Origin: Pachyseris speciosa
Lineage: Eukaryota > Cnidaria > Anthozoa > Scleractinia > Pachyseridae
DNA length: 64,000 nt
NCBI GenBank assembly: GCA_016490735.1
Contig: JAEMWC010000021.1
Coordinates: forward strand, 1,488,501-1,552,500
Reading direction: 5' to 3'
Each line of letters begins with the position of its first letter. Position 1 is the stretch's first letter. Of this stretch, positions 1-11,331 are shown in pieces. The position numbers and the translations under genes were made by a program. A model generated the notes under the pieces. The model made no database searches. It saw nothing but the letters and a program-made list of their open reading frames with translations, and had not been told where the DNA came from.

Positions 1-460
1 ATCAAATTGGAGAAGAATCTAGAACGGCCTAATATAGACTTGTTTTTAGACTTGGTATTCTGATACCGAAACCTGCAATTTGAGCTCAGTTCCTTCAAGC
101 CAATCTCTGTTCAAACTAACGAAGGCTTTCAACTCACTTTTGAAACCATCCATACAAAGTGTTAAACTACTGTTCGCAGTATAGCTTGAGTTAAAGATGG
201 ACGGTATATAAATCATCATTGTGTGGCAGAGACCTCGGGGGCAATTTCAAACTAAACAAGGTGTTTATGCCATAATAAATCATGACAATTCAAAACAAAA
301 AGCGTCAGTGTGGTTTGTTTCCTTAAAGGTCTTAGAGGCAACCCTCTGTGTAGGGGTGAAAACAAACGTCCAACTAGAAACCCTGTCTGTATACGGGAAA
401 CCCCTGTGAAGGTGTGCGGAGTTTGCCCCCGCAGACAAAAAATCCTAGGTACGGCCCTGC
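1..460 (+). other. Unassigned left edge with a possible DNA-transposon end at 459
   Basis: No gene seen. The right end, CCTAGGTACGGCCCTG (444-459), read in reverse starts CAGGGCCGTACCTAGG, like terminal repeats of hAT-type elements. It directly abuts repeat unit A1. The partner end was not found, so this is a weak call. The 62-codon frame at 221-409 is not convincing. Confidence 0.25.
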
Positions 461-1539
461 ACGACGTTCGTTAAAAGTCACCGGAAAGGTGTTATGACGT
501 CGAAACAGAAAAGCAATCTTAGTTTCATGCATGGGCAATTCGCTTCTCAACGCTGCTACTGTTAAACTGTTTGGAAACTTTAATCCGGAAAAAAGAATAA
601 TATGTTAATTGAACTTGACTCGCAAAAGAGCTTATAAAAGCTAATAAATTATAAGAGTGAGCAGGAGCTGACATTCCGTTTCAAAACAATACTCAATGTT
701 TCCTCTTTTCGTTTGTTTTTAACCTTTCTCTGTGTTCCAAATACCCATTTGAAGCGATTTCTTCTCAGAGATTACTCCGCAACATCATCTCAGGAACAGA
801 CTTTTATCTGTGTGTTCTGTTTTATACGAATAACAAGGTTAACACAAATACACAGCTCTACACGAGCTTATAATCTGGACTTACCCAAAGCTCTTTTTAA
901 CCCTGTAACAAATAGAAAAAGAGAGGTTAAAGTATGCTATGGATAATAGTATCTAAAGTTGTCTTATTAAATAAGAAAGGGTGACTTAGAAAACTCAACG
1001 ACACCGTCTCCTTCAAAAGCAAAAAATACTACTGAAGCATACTAAGATGCCTAGAAATTCTTCACCTCCTCATAGTATCAACCATCCTACCAACATTACC
1101 CCCCTAACAACATGCTTATAAGAGTATAATGGAAATGATTTCTATGATTTAAACAAACCGCTGCCACTGACGGATAGACATAGGGTTTGTGTTTCTGAAT
1201 CTCTTAATCCCTTGACAAAGTACTGAAGAAAGTAAGGTTCACTGGGGAAAATGGTTCGACGAATCAACGAAACTGAGAGAAACGACGTCCCCGAGTGATC
1301 GCAACGATAACTCTTTAAAAGACAAGTATAGTAAAAACACTGACAAAAATGTGCCCAAGTATAGTAAAAACACTGACAAAAATGTGCCCGCTATCATGAC
1401 AACAATCAAGGGATCAAGGATCCCTCCGATAACAGCCTTGTAGTTGAAAATGGGTCGTCTTGAATAACCATATACCAAAACCACTACACCTTTTGAGCCG
1501 AACCAGCGCCAAACCGTTGCTGGCTGCCTGATAGAGAAC

Positions 1540-1790
1540 AACGCGTATATGTGTTTAACGCCATTGACCTTCAAATACTATGGAAAATATCCTATGCGAA
1601 ATTGTAGACCGTTGTCACTGACAGAATGCACTGGCACTCCATATTTAGTGAATAGTTCCCGTAACGTGGCTATGGTTACCGTCGCAGATGTGTTTTCCCG
1701 CATAAAGATAATCTCTCCACCTGGAGGGGGTCGGGGGAAGAGATATCGTGTTGACGTGTTGAGATATAGCGGCAAAGGTTAAGTAAATTT
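1540..1790 (-). pseudogene. Ty3/gypsy integrase fragment, copy in unit A1
   Basis: Minus-strand reading gives ATLRELFTKYGVPVHSVSDN followed by a G-x-QF, the part of a retroviral-type integrase core around the second catalytic Asp (family consensus: LF..YG.P...SDNGPQF). A later frame reads YHAASNGLA, the region before the catalytic Glu, but the Glu and everything after are lost. It is a dead, 5'- and 3'-truncated scrap amplified with its host repeat. Confidence 0.7.
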
Positions 1791-1992
1791 GAGCATATTT
1801 AGTGATAACATTCCTTTGCGAAATTTGTTATTCTTGCGATATTTGCGATTTTTCGGCTAAAAAAGATTTTCTTGTGAATGATATATGATATGAATCATAT
1901 ATGAACTGCGGAAATGAAATCAAATGAAGAATGATCCTCGCAGTTGTGAACGCAATTTATGCAATTGCGAAAAGAAGCCTGAAAAAAATTCA

Positions 1993-2040
1993 GGACTTCA
2001 ACGGGGTTCGAACCCGTGACCTCGCGATTACCGGTGCGAT

Positions 2041-2066
<26 letters not shown>
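1993..2066 (-). tRNA. tRNA-like SINE core, Thr(GGT)-like, probably not functional
   Basis: 74 nt. Acceptor (GGCTTCA/TGAAGTC), D arm and T arm (ACGGG/CCCGT type) all pair, with good A and B boxes. The anticodon arm does not: TCGCA faces TCGCG, and position 33 is C instead of the invariant U. A scanner may call Thr-GGT; I read it as a mobile pseudo-tRNA. Confidence 0.5.
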
Positions 2067-2077
<11 letters not shown>

Positions 2078-2253
2078 CGTTGAAGTCCTGAAATTTTTTC
2101 AGGCTTCTTTTCGCAATTGCATAAATTGCGTTCACAACTGCGAGGATCATTCTTCATTTGATTTCATTTCCGCAGTTCATATATGATTCATATCATATAT
2201 CATTCAAACTCATTTCTTTCACGGGAACATATGAACCCACAATTGACCTACTA

Positions 2254-2264
<11 letters not shown>

Positions 2265-2290
<26 letters not shown>

Positions 2291-2338
2291 ATCGCACCGG
2301 TAATCGCGAGGTCACGGGTTCGAACCCTGTTGAAGTCC
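2265..2338 (+). tRNA. tRNA-like SINE core, Thr(GGT)-like, probably not functional
   Basis: Same 74-nt core as at 1993-2066, with the same unpaired anticodon stem and C33, and one T-stem change (CCCTGT). It is followed by CCTGAATTTTTTTC, a Pol III stop. Confidence 0.5.
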
Positions 2339-3702
2339 TGAATTTTTTTCAGGCTTCTTTTCGCAATTGCATAAATTGCGTTCACAACTGCGAGGATCTT
2401 TCTTCATTTGAAAGATTTTCTTGTTGCAGAGAAAATCTTTGTTACTTTTGAGATTTTTGCGAAATTTGTGGTTTTTCGAGGCCTCTCTTTTTGTTTGTCG
2501 CTTTCTCCTTACATTCTATAGCCAAATTTCATATTCTTGCAATATTTAAGATTCTTGCTAACAAGGATTTTCTCGTTGCAAACAAATTCCTTGTTAAAAT
2601 TGTTAAAAAGATTTGCTAAAAATTTTTTTTCAAAAAGCACGCAATCCTGGAGAGACGAACCTACACTAACAGCTGATGCTTTTCACAAAAAGCATGTTTA
2701 GAGGTTACCACGACGTTCGTTAAAAGTCAACGGAAAGGTCTTATGACGTCGAAAAAGAAAAGCAATCTTAATTTCATGCATGGGCAATTCGCTTCTTAGC
2801 GCTGCTACTGTTCAATTATTTGGAAACTTCAATGCGGAAAAAAGAATAATATGTTAATCGAACTTGACTCGTCAAAAGAGCTTACAAAAGCTAATAAAAT
2901 ATCAGAGTGAGCGGGAGCTGACATTCAGTTTCAAAACGACTTCTTAATATTTGCTCTTTACGATTGTTTTTAACGTTTCTCTGTGGTTCGAATACCCATT
3001 TAAAGCGATTTCTTCTCAGAGGATGGTCCGCAACATCATCTCAGGAACAGACTTTTATCTGTGTGTTCTGTTTTATACGAATAACAAGGTTAAAACAAAA
3101 AGACAGCTCTACACGAACTTATAATCTGGACTTACCCAAAGCTCTTTTTAACCCTGTAACAAATAGAAAAAGAGAGGTTAAAGTATGCTATGGATAATAG
3201 TATCTAAAGTTGTCTTATTAAATAAGAAAGGGTGACTTAGAAAACTCAACGACACCGTCTCCTTCAAAAGCAAAAAGTAATACTGAAGCATACTAAGATG
3301 CCTAGAAATTCTTCACCTCGTAATGGTATTAACCATCCTACTAACATTATCCCCCTAAACAACATGCTTATAAGAGTATAATGGAAATGATTTCTATGAT
3401 TTAAACAAACCGCTGCCACTGACGGATAGACATAGGGTTTGTGTTTCTGAATCTCTTAATCCCTTGACAAAGTACTGAAGAAAGTAAGGTTCACTAGGGA
3501 AAATGGTTCGACGAATCAACGAAACTGAGAGAAACGACGTCCCCGAGTGATCGCAACGATAACTCTTTAAAAGACAAGTATAGTAAAAACACTGACAAAA
3601 ATGTGCCCGCTATCATGACAACAATCAAGGCATCAAGGATCCCTCCGATAACAGCCTTGTAGTTGCAAATGGGTCGTCTTGAATAACCATATACTAAAAC
3701 CA

Positions 3703-3930
3703 CTACACCTTTTCAGCCGAACCAGCGCCAAACCATTGCTGGCTGCGTGATAGAGAACAACGCGTATACGTGTTTAACGCCATTGACCTATAAACACTAT
3801 GACAATATCCTCTGCGAAATTGTGGACCATTGTCACTGACAGAATGCACTGGCAATCCATATTTAGCGAATAGTCCCCGTAACGTGGCTATGGTTATCGT
3901 CGCAGATGTCTTTTGCCGCATGAAGATCAT
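3703..3930 (-). pseudogene. Ty3/gypsy integrase fragment, copy in unit A2
   Basis: Same fragment as in A1: KYGLPVHSVSDNGPQF is intact, followed by a frameshift. It is broken further upstream than the right-block copies. Confidence 0.7.
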
Positions 3931-4389
3931 CTCTCCAACTGGAGTGGGTAGGCGGAAGAGATATCGTGTTGACGTGTTGACATATAGCGGGAAAGGTTAA
4001 GTAAACTTTTTTGAGCATATTTACTGGTTGCGTTGACGTTCGTGAAAAGTAATACATTTACAGCCATAACACATTTAAACGCGTTTTCGAAGCGATTCAT
4101 AAGCAATGTTATTTAACGAACAAGCTTTATTCTCTGGGTTTACTTTTTCAGACTGTATTTTAACAATCAACAAGCGAAGATTAGGTATTGGATTAACTTC
4201 ATCTGCATATAAACTCTCATGTTAACAAGTTCGTTAACTGTGATGGTGCTTACGTTTAAGACCCTGGAAGGTCGACGCTGGGGGGAGAATAAGGGCTGTC
4301 TAGAATCAATAAACGGAAAATACAGTGTAACTCGCAAATCTTGTTCAATGTTTAGTTAATTCTTCTTACTGATTTTATAATATCTTTCA

Positions 4390-4665
4390 CTTAGTATGCG
4401 CGCTTTGATTGGTTTATTTTGCGGGCCGTATTCTACAGTACGGTCCGCTTGACTTCAACTGTTTTTCTTTCCGCGCGCCGGAGAAAGCTCAGGGATATAA
4501 TAGATATCTTACTAACCTCGTTTTCTCGGTCCGTACTGGGAGCTACCGACCGAGTTTTCTCCCGTTGATTTATGTTGATTTAAGTACGAACCGAGAAAAA
4601 GAGGTTAGTAAGAGGTATTTAATTTACTTGGTATCACCATTTCCTACTGAAAGGTACTATTAATA
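4390..4665. repeat. MITE-like foldback
   Basis: Two nested hairpins: GCGGGCCGTA with TACGGTCCGC near 4420-4450, and TCTTACTAACCTCGTTTTCT with its inverted partner at about 4507-4614. No coding capacity. I saw no clear target duplication. Confidence 0.5.
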
Positions 4666-7525
4666 AAAAAGGTGTCTGACAAACAAACCTAACTTTCAGA
4701 CGTGGGCAATTTAGTTCTTAACGCTGCTACCGTTTATCATCAGTTGATTGGAAAAAAGAACAACTAGTTCAGTAATTTTAAAATGAACTTGACTCGTGAC
4801 CACATGTTATCAAAGCGTAATAAATAACAAGAGTGTATGGAAGCTGAAATTCAGTTTAAAAATCCTCAAATTCTTCCTGTCTTTTCGTGAGCTTTTAACG
4901 CTTCTCTGCATTCCCTAAACTCGTTTTAAGCGATTTTCTTCTCAGCGCCTAGTTCGCGACGCGATCTAACGGATTAACGTTTTTCTATCTGCCCTGTTTT
5001 GTTTTCAAACTGTATGTTAACTATCAACCGCCAAAGATTAGTTATTAACTTCACCTCCATATAAAATAGTAGTAAATAAATAAACTCTCACCGACGTTAA
5101 CCGGTTCGTTAACTGTGATAAGAATGTTACAGTGTACCTCGTGATTCTAATTAAATATTTCGATACATCTTCTTACTGATTTTAATTTACTTGGTCTCGC
5201 CGTTTCCACTTGCAATTTAATAATTGAAAGTACCATTAAGAACCTACAAGACAACTGTAACTTTATTACTCTTATCTAACGGCAACTGCACACACTTTTA
5301 ACTCTAGTAGGCTACAAATGCAGCGGTGAGGAAGTAAGTGCAGAACTTAAGGTTGACTTGGGAAAATTGTTCGGTAAATCAACGACAATCAATGAGCGAG
5401 TGTGAGCGTAACCATAACTAGGAAAATGACGATAAGAGTAACTGAAATGATTTCAATTGATTTAAAGAAATCGCTGCAACTGACGGCTATACATAAGGTT
5501 AATGTTTCTGAATCCCTTAATTCCTTGAGAAAGTTTTTACGAAGTTATGGTTGGCTAGGAAAAACGGTTCACGAATCAACGAAAGAGAAATGATGAAGGA
5601 GAGTGTACGCAATCATAACTCGGAAAGAAAAAACTAAAGTCAAAGAAACATTTAAAGAAATGAGACGGAAAAGACGTTCTTAAAAGTGCCGAGACAACTC
5701 ACTTAATCGGTAGTCCTAAGACATATAAGTAACAAGGTTAGAACAACTTGAAAGGTAGCTCTTCACGATCTTATAATGTGGGCTTACCTTCCATTTGTTT
5801 TAAAAATTCCGTAAGAAGTAGTAAAACAGAGGTTAAAGTTTGCTATGAATAATATTATCTAAAATAGCCTTATTAAATTAGGAAGGATGAATCAGGGAAG
5901 TCATCGACATCGTCTACTTCAAAAGCAAAACTAGAAATAATACTGAACCATAACTACTAAGAGGCTTAGAAATTCTTCACTTCGTGATGGTATCAGTTAA
6001 CCATCCTGCCAAAGTTACCCCTACTGCCACTGACGGATAGACATAGGTTAGACATTAGTGTTTCTAAATCTCTCGATCCCTTGAGAAAGTATCTGAAGAA
6101 GGTAAGGTTGGCTAGGGAAAATGATTCGCCGAATCAACGAAAGAGTAAAAAACGAGAACTGAGAGTGTTCGCAGCCGTAACTCGGAAAGAGACAAGTATC
6201 CTAAAAATACTGCCAGAATATGACCGCTGTAACAAGAAGTTTAAGCGGAGAGACAACTCACTTGATAGTTCTAAGATATTCTCAATGTTATGGTTCAAAC
6301 TGGACATTTTGTCTCGTTCTTTTCAAACTTCAAGGAATGAAATCCTCCCTCAATAAAACGTTGAATAACCAGGTGGGCTAATGTTCTCAAGGCCTTCCAA
6401 CAGTTCATTGTGAGAAGCTCTTGTGCAAGAGTTCGACTACTGAAGAATCATTGTCCAGTAAGATCAAAATAAAGTGACATGAAGTCAGAACTACGAAGCG
6501 AACAAAGACGCATTTATGGCTGACTCACTGTCGACCAGAGGTGGCTTTACTAATCAATATTCATCAACTGTTCCCACCGCGAGCTACATTATACGCTAGC
6601 CTCAACCAGGCGATCGATCACTAAAGAAATAAAAGCTGTTTTTATGACTAAAAGTCAAGAAATTAAAAACGCACTGACTAAGCGCCAATACCTACCTAAA
6701 ACATTGCTCGAGGAGTTAAAATTAAAGCCTATATACGCGCTGTTTTATCGCCTACCTATTAAAGGACAAGCTTCCACTACTAACCAGGTTGAAACAAATT
6801 GAAAGGCATCTCTTCACGAGCTTATAATCTGGGCTTACCTTCTCGTCGTCTTTCCTCCTCTGTAAGAAATACAAAATAGAGAGGTTAAAGTCCGTAGCGG
6901 CACTATCTTAAAGTCCCTATTAACCATCTCCGAAACATAATACCCCCTAAACAACATGCTTAGAAGAGGAATTAAAATGATTTCTATTGATTTAAAGAAA
7001 TTGCTTCAACTGACGCATAGACATAGGGTTAGTGTTTCTGAATCTCTTCAGCCCTTGAGAAAGTAAGTAAAGCAGTTAAGGTTGGCTCGGGAAAACGGTT
7101 CGCCGAATCAACGAAAGAGAAACGACGACCGAGAGCGTTCGCAGCCATAATTTGGAAAGAGACAAGTATGCTAACAGAACTACCAAAAATGTGACCGCTA
7201 TAACACATTTAAGCGCAGATACAACTCACTTAATAGTTCTAAAGTATTTTACATGTCATTGTTCTAACTGGATGTCTTGTCTCGCTCTTGTGAAACTTCA
7301 AGGCATGAAATCCTTCCTCAATATAACTTTTAATACATAAGTGGGCTAATTGTTTTTGAGGCGCTATAACAGTTCATAGCGAGTAGCTCCCGCGCAAGAC
7401 TGTTCAGTCGACTATTGCAGCAACATTTTCCAGTAAGATCAAAATAAAGTGACGTGACGTCAAACTACAAAGTGTGCCGCAAAGACGCATTTATGGCTGA
7501 ATCACTGTCGACTAGACCGGGCTTC

Positions 7526-7618
7526 ACTAATCAATATTCATCAACTGTGCCCACTGCGAACTACATTATACTCTAATCAATATTCATCAACTGTGCCCAC
7601 TGCGAACTATATTATACT
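7526..7618. repeat. 46-bp direct duplication
   Basis: The stretch beginning TAATCAATATTCATCAACTG and ending ATTATACTC occurs twice in tandem with one base difference. Other B units have it once. Confidence 0.85.
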
Positions 7619-7999
7619 CTAATCTCAACCAAGCGATCGATCACTAAAGAAATTAAAGCTGTCTTTATGACTAAAAAGTCAAGAAAAGCGAAACTAAAAG
7701 CCAATACCTAAAAAAGTACTTCCTCACAATCTGAAAAAACATTATACTCTAATCTCAACCAAGCGATCGATCACTAAAGAAATTAAAGCTGTCTTTATGA
7801 CTAAAAAGTCAAGAAAAGCGAAACTAAAAGCCAATACCTAAAAAAGTACTTCCTCACAATCTGAAAAAACATTATACTCTAATCTCAACCAAGCGATCGA
7901 TCACTAAAGAAATTAAAGCTGTCTTTATGACTAAAAAGTCAAGAAAAGCGAAACTAAAAGCCAATACCTAAAAAAGTAATTCCTCACAATCTGAACAAA
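7610..7999. repeat. 130-bp tandem repeat, three near-identical copies
   Basis: The marker AATCTCAACCAAGCGATCGA starts at 7621, 7751 and 7881, an exact 130-bp period. The near identity implies recent expansion. The equivalent site in right-hand B units has one copy. Confidence 0.9.
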
Positions 8000-8029
8000 C
8001 TGTATAACAGGAATTGTCGTGACAGTACC

Positions 8030-8870
8030 CCCCTTCAGGTGATTCCTCACATTTGCATCGCGCATTCTTATTGCGCATAATTTATGGCGTCATTTAGCGC
8101 GCGCTCGTGAACGCGCACATTGAAAACATGGCGGATTTGCCTTGAAATTGAGCTCTGTTAGTTGAAAAATGGCGATAGCTCAACAACGAGCATGGGCACC
8201 CCACCTTTTTTCCAGTCATTGTAATCAACTTATTATAAGCTTTGTGTGAGAAAAGACTGATTTCATTTCTATCGCTGAAAATGGAATAAATAAGGAAAGT
8301 AGCAGATAAACTGTGGTCTTTTCTGTTTGAAGTTTAGTAACCATGTCAAGAAATTTGGTTCAAATATTTTATCAAGGATTCAGCTTGCTGTCTAAACCAA
8401 ACTTGAAAAGTTTATTTGTGTCCACATAATGTATGGACTATAGCTTAATGCGTGTTCTCATGATTTTGGGTTTACAAAGATTTTACAACAACTGGAAATG
8501 CGTTCTTACAATAAGCATCAAATAATGCCAAAATGGGGCATATTCAATGCCTCACAGCTCCAAAATGAGCATGGGCACCCCCCTTTTTTTATTTCGAAAT
8601 TGAAGCTCTCATATGATAAATATTCAGTGGAGAAAGTTTGAACAAAAATCTATTGTCACTTTTATTGCAGAGGAATTACCTTAATGGCGTTAATATTAAA
8701 GCTTACATGTACATGCTCTTTAATCGCGTACCCATTAAAAGAAAGGTTTATACTAGCTACTAACAAGGTTATAACGAATCACGACCTTACAATCTGGGCT
8801 TGCGTTCACGTTGTTTATTTCTCTCTGTAAGAACATGAAAATGAGAGGTTACCGTGTACGTTCAGGGTAT
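8030..8870. repeat. Block C, left copy
   Basis: Long direct repeat of 25497-26260, starting near AGGTGATTCC and including ATTTATGGCGTCATTTAGCG and two AGCATGGGCACCCC-type motifs. Non-coding in all frames. Confidence 0.85.
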
Positions 8871-9002
8871 AAAATTTTTGAAAAAAAAAACTTTTTTTCT
8901 TGTCATAAAAATGAACTCTTGTTTGCGATCTTTCAAGAAAAAAAAACATAATTCAAAACGAGCGAATAGTCGCCGAGAAATATACATTGTAACCTGTTTG
9001 CA

Positions 9003-9086
9003 CTAGCCTCTCACGCACTCGTGGTCAGGGGACTCGTATTTCACCTCCTTCGCGAGTCCCCTAAAAACGACTGCGTGGGAGGCTAC
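9003..9086. repeat. Small foldback element end
   Basis: GGGGACTCG (9028-9036) pairs with CGAGTCCCC (9053-9061), and outer arms TAGCCTCTCACGCACTCGT and ACGACTGCGTGGGAGGCTA pair imperfectly. It resembles a MITE. It lies between C and D only in the left super-repeat, so it inserted after the duplication or was lost on the right. Confidence 0.55.
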
Positions 9087-9429
9087 ACTTGCACGGGTGT
9101 AAACAATGACAGTATATTGATGCGAATGCAGCCAACCGGAGCGAATTCAGGCACGCGAAATATTGGATGCGAAAGAGTTGCTTTGCTTCATGGAGGTTGT
9201 GCGCGTTTAGTTTTTCGGCTATGACAATGAGTCAAGTAAACTTAAAGTCAAAGCCGGAGAATATGCGACAAAATGATAAACTAGTTAACTGTTTGGAGCA
9301 CGATTGTTTGCGTGGAGATAAAGTATACCTACCTACCTACTTACGCGGAAAATTTCAACAGTAGGTGACCGGAAGAAAAGTTAGCGTAAATTGATTGGCC
9401 GATCGTCGATGGAGATGTTTGGGGGTGGT

Positions 9430-10531
9430 GTTTGTTTGTGCACGGTAGTGAAAATTTTTCTCAAGCGTTGTCTCTTTTCGCAATGTTAATTCTTGTCTTC
9501 AAGGGGACACCTTCGAGAGTTACAACTCAAGGGCGATTTCTTCCATTTCGGTCAAATTTGGCCGGACAGTCGCTAAAAAAAAAGAACGTGTTGGGGAATA
9601 AGATCATTCAAAAACGTTGTGCGCTTAGAGCCATTTCCGTGCGTCCACTCCGTATTTTTTCTAGTGAATTTGAAAATGCTCTGTAACTTTGGAACACAAT
9701 AGAATAAAGGAAATCCGCAACACGTTTGTTTTAGCTTCTGAGTTCCAGACTGTGAGAAAAACATCAAATTCCCTAAACACAAAAAGCTGATTTAGTTACA
9801 GCTTTCAAAGATGATGTAAACCTCCGAGTTTAGACTCATCGGAACATTCAGTAATTCACTTTCTTACAAACTTAAGGAAATATTCGAATAGCTACCTCAA
9901 TTAGCTTTAATTTGATATAGGATTTATGGTATCTGGGCTGCAATCGAAACACCCCTGAAGGTAATGTTGGCTTTGGATCAATCACGATAGAAACATAATA
10001 TGTAACACGTGTTCGAGAATAAGATCATGTGCGCTAAGAGCCATTTCCGTGCGGTCACTCCGTATTTTTTCTAGTGAATTTGAAAATGCTCTGTAACTTT
10101 GGAACACAATAGAATGAAGGAAATCCGCAACACGTTTGTTTTAGCTTCTGGGTTCCAGACTCTGAGAAAAACATCAAATTCTCTAAACACAAAAAGGTGA
10201 TTTAGTTACAGCTTTCAAAAGATCATGTAAACCTCCAAGTTTAGACTTATCGGAACATTCAGTAATTCACTTCCTTACAAACTTAAGGAAATATTCGAAT
10301 AGCTACTTTAATTAGCTTTAATTTGATATAGGATTTATGGTATCTGGGTTGCAATCGAGAGCCGTTACAACCCTTAGATTAGAAACACCCCTGAAGGTAC
10401 ACGGTAACCTTAAAGCATTTTTAGTGGTTACGTTGACGTTCGTTTAAATTCACCGGAACGACGTTAAGATGAAAGCTACAAAGAGAATCAGTTGCTTTTT
10501 GAGTGAGTACCTTGACTGTCGCCACGACTTT
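9430..10531. repeat. Block D, left copy (internally doubled)
   Basis: Matches 26260-26965. The segment at about 9597-9900 is repeated at about 10018-10340, so D is partly doubled here but single on the right. Identity with the right copy ends at GCCACGAC (about 10531), where A-type sequence (AGAAAGGGTGACT) begins. Confidence 0.8.
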
Positions 10532-11019
10532 AGAAAGGGTGACTCAGAAAACTCAACGACACCGTCTCCTTCAAAAGCAAAACATAATACTGAAGCATAC
10601 TAAGATGCCTAGAAATTCCTCATCTTGTCATGGTATTAACAATCCTACCAACATTACCCTCATAAACAACATGCTTATTAGATAATAATGGCAATGATTT
10701 CTATGATTTAAACAAACCGCTGCCACTGACGTTTAGACATAGGGTTTGTGTTTCTGAATCTCTTAATCCCTTAAGAAAGTACTAAAGAAAGTAAGGTTCA
10801 CTGGGGAAAATGGTTCGACGAATCAACGAAACTGAGAGAAACGACGTTCCCGAGTGATCGCAACGATAACTTTTCAAAAGACAAGTATAGTAAATACACT
10901 GACAAAAATGTGCCCGCTATCATGACAACAATCAAGGGATCAAGGATACCTCCGATAACAGCCTTGTAGTTGCAAATGGGTCGTCTTGAATAACCATATA
11001 CTAAAACCACTACACCTTT

Positions 11020-11331
11020 TCAGCCGAACCAGCGCCAAACCATTGCTGGCTGCGTGATAGAGAACAACGCGTATAGGTGTTTAACGCCGTTGACCTTTAA
11101 ATACTGTGGAAAATATCCTCTGCGAAATTGTGGACCATTGTCACTGACAGAATGCACTGGCAATCCATATTTAGCCAATAGTTCCCGTAACGTGGCTATG
11201 GTTACCCCTTCGCAGATGTCTTTTGCCGCATGAAGTTCATCTCTCCGCCTGGAAAGCGGGTGGGGGGAGGGGGGGCGATATCGTGTTGACGTGTTGAGAT
11301 ATAGCGGGAAAGGGTAAGTAAATTTGAGCAT
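11020..11331 (-). pseudogene. Ty3/gypsy integrase fragment, unit A3
   Basis: Best-preserved copy: a 103-codon frame containing ATLRELLAKYGLPVHSVSDN, GPQF and YLKVNGVKH, that is, the integrase core around the second catalytic Asp up to N-G-V-K-H. It then frameshifts before the YHxAxNGxAE region. Confidence 0.75.

Larger units (their letters stand above)
1876..2410. mobile_element. Inverted dimer of a tRNA-like SINE with 14-bp target duplication
   Basis: Flanked by identical AAAGATTTTCTTGT (1862-1875 and 2411-2424), so it entered unit A1 as one piece. The A units of the right block are uninterrupted at this place. It contains a minus-strand and a plus-strand tRNA-like core and a long inverted repeat (about 1878-2204). 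Poly-T after each core would stop RNA polymerase III. Confidence 0.85.
461..4033. repeat. Repeat family A, left block (units A1, A2)
   Basis: Two direct units starting at the marker ACGACGTTCGTTAAAAGTCA (461 and 2710). Without the SINE inserted at 1876-2410 their spacing is about 1.71 kb, close to the 1666-bp period of the right block. Each unit holds the same antisense gypsy-integrase scrap. No promoter or host gene is visible. A2 stops near 4033 and passes into family B. Confidence 0.85.
4034..8029. repeat. Repeat family B, left block
   Basis: About 970-bp units; the marker CTTGTCTCGCTCTTGTGA lies near 6308 and 7276. B units share diverged stretches with A units (for example GTGTTTCTGAATCTCTT and CGAATCAACGAAA...GAAACGACG), so A and B descend from one ancestral repeat. 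The stretch 4034-5900 is more diverged. No gene is supported; scattered short frames differ between copies. Confidence 0.75.

Noticed and set aside
10798..11010. Small membrane-like frame (MVLVYGYSRRP... with hydrophobic stretch) in all A units
   Set aside because: Continues out of the integrase scrap in the wrong frame, does not match the integrase C-terminus, and drifts with changed ends in each unit.
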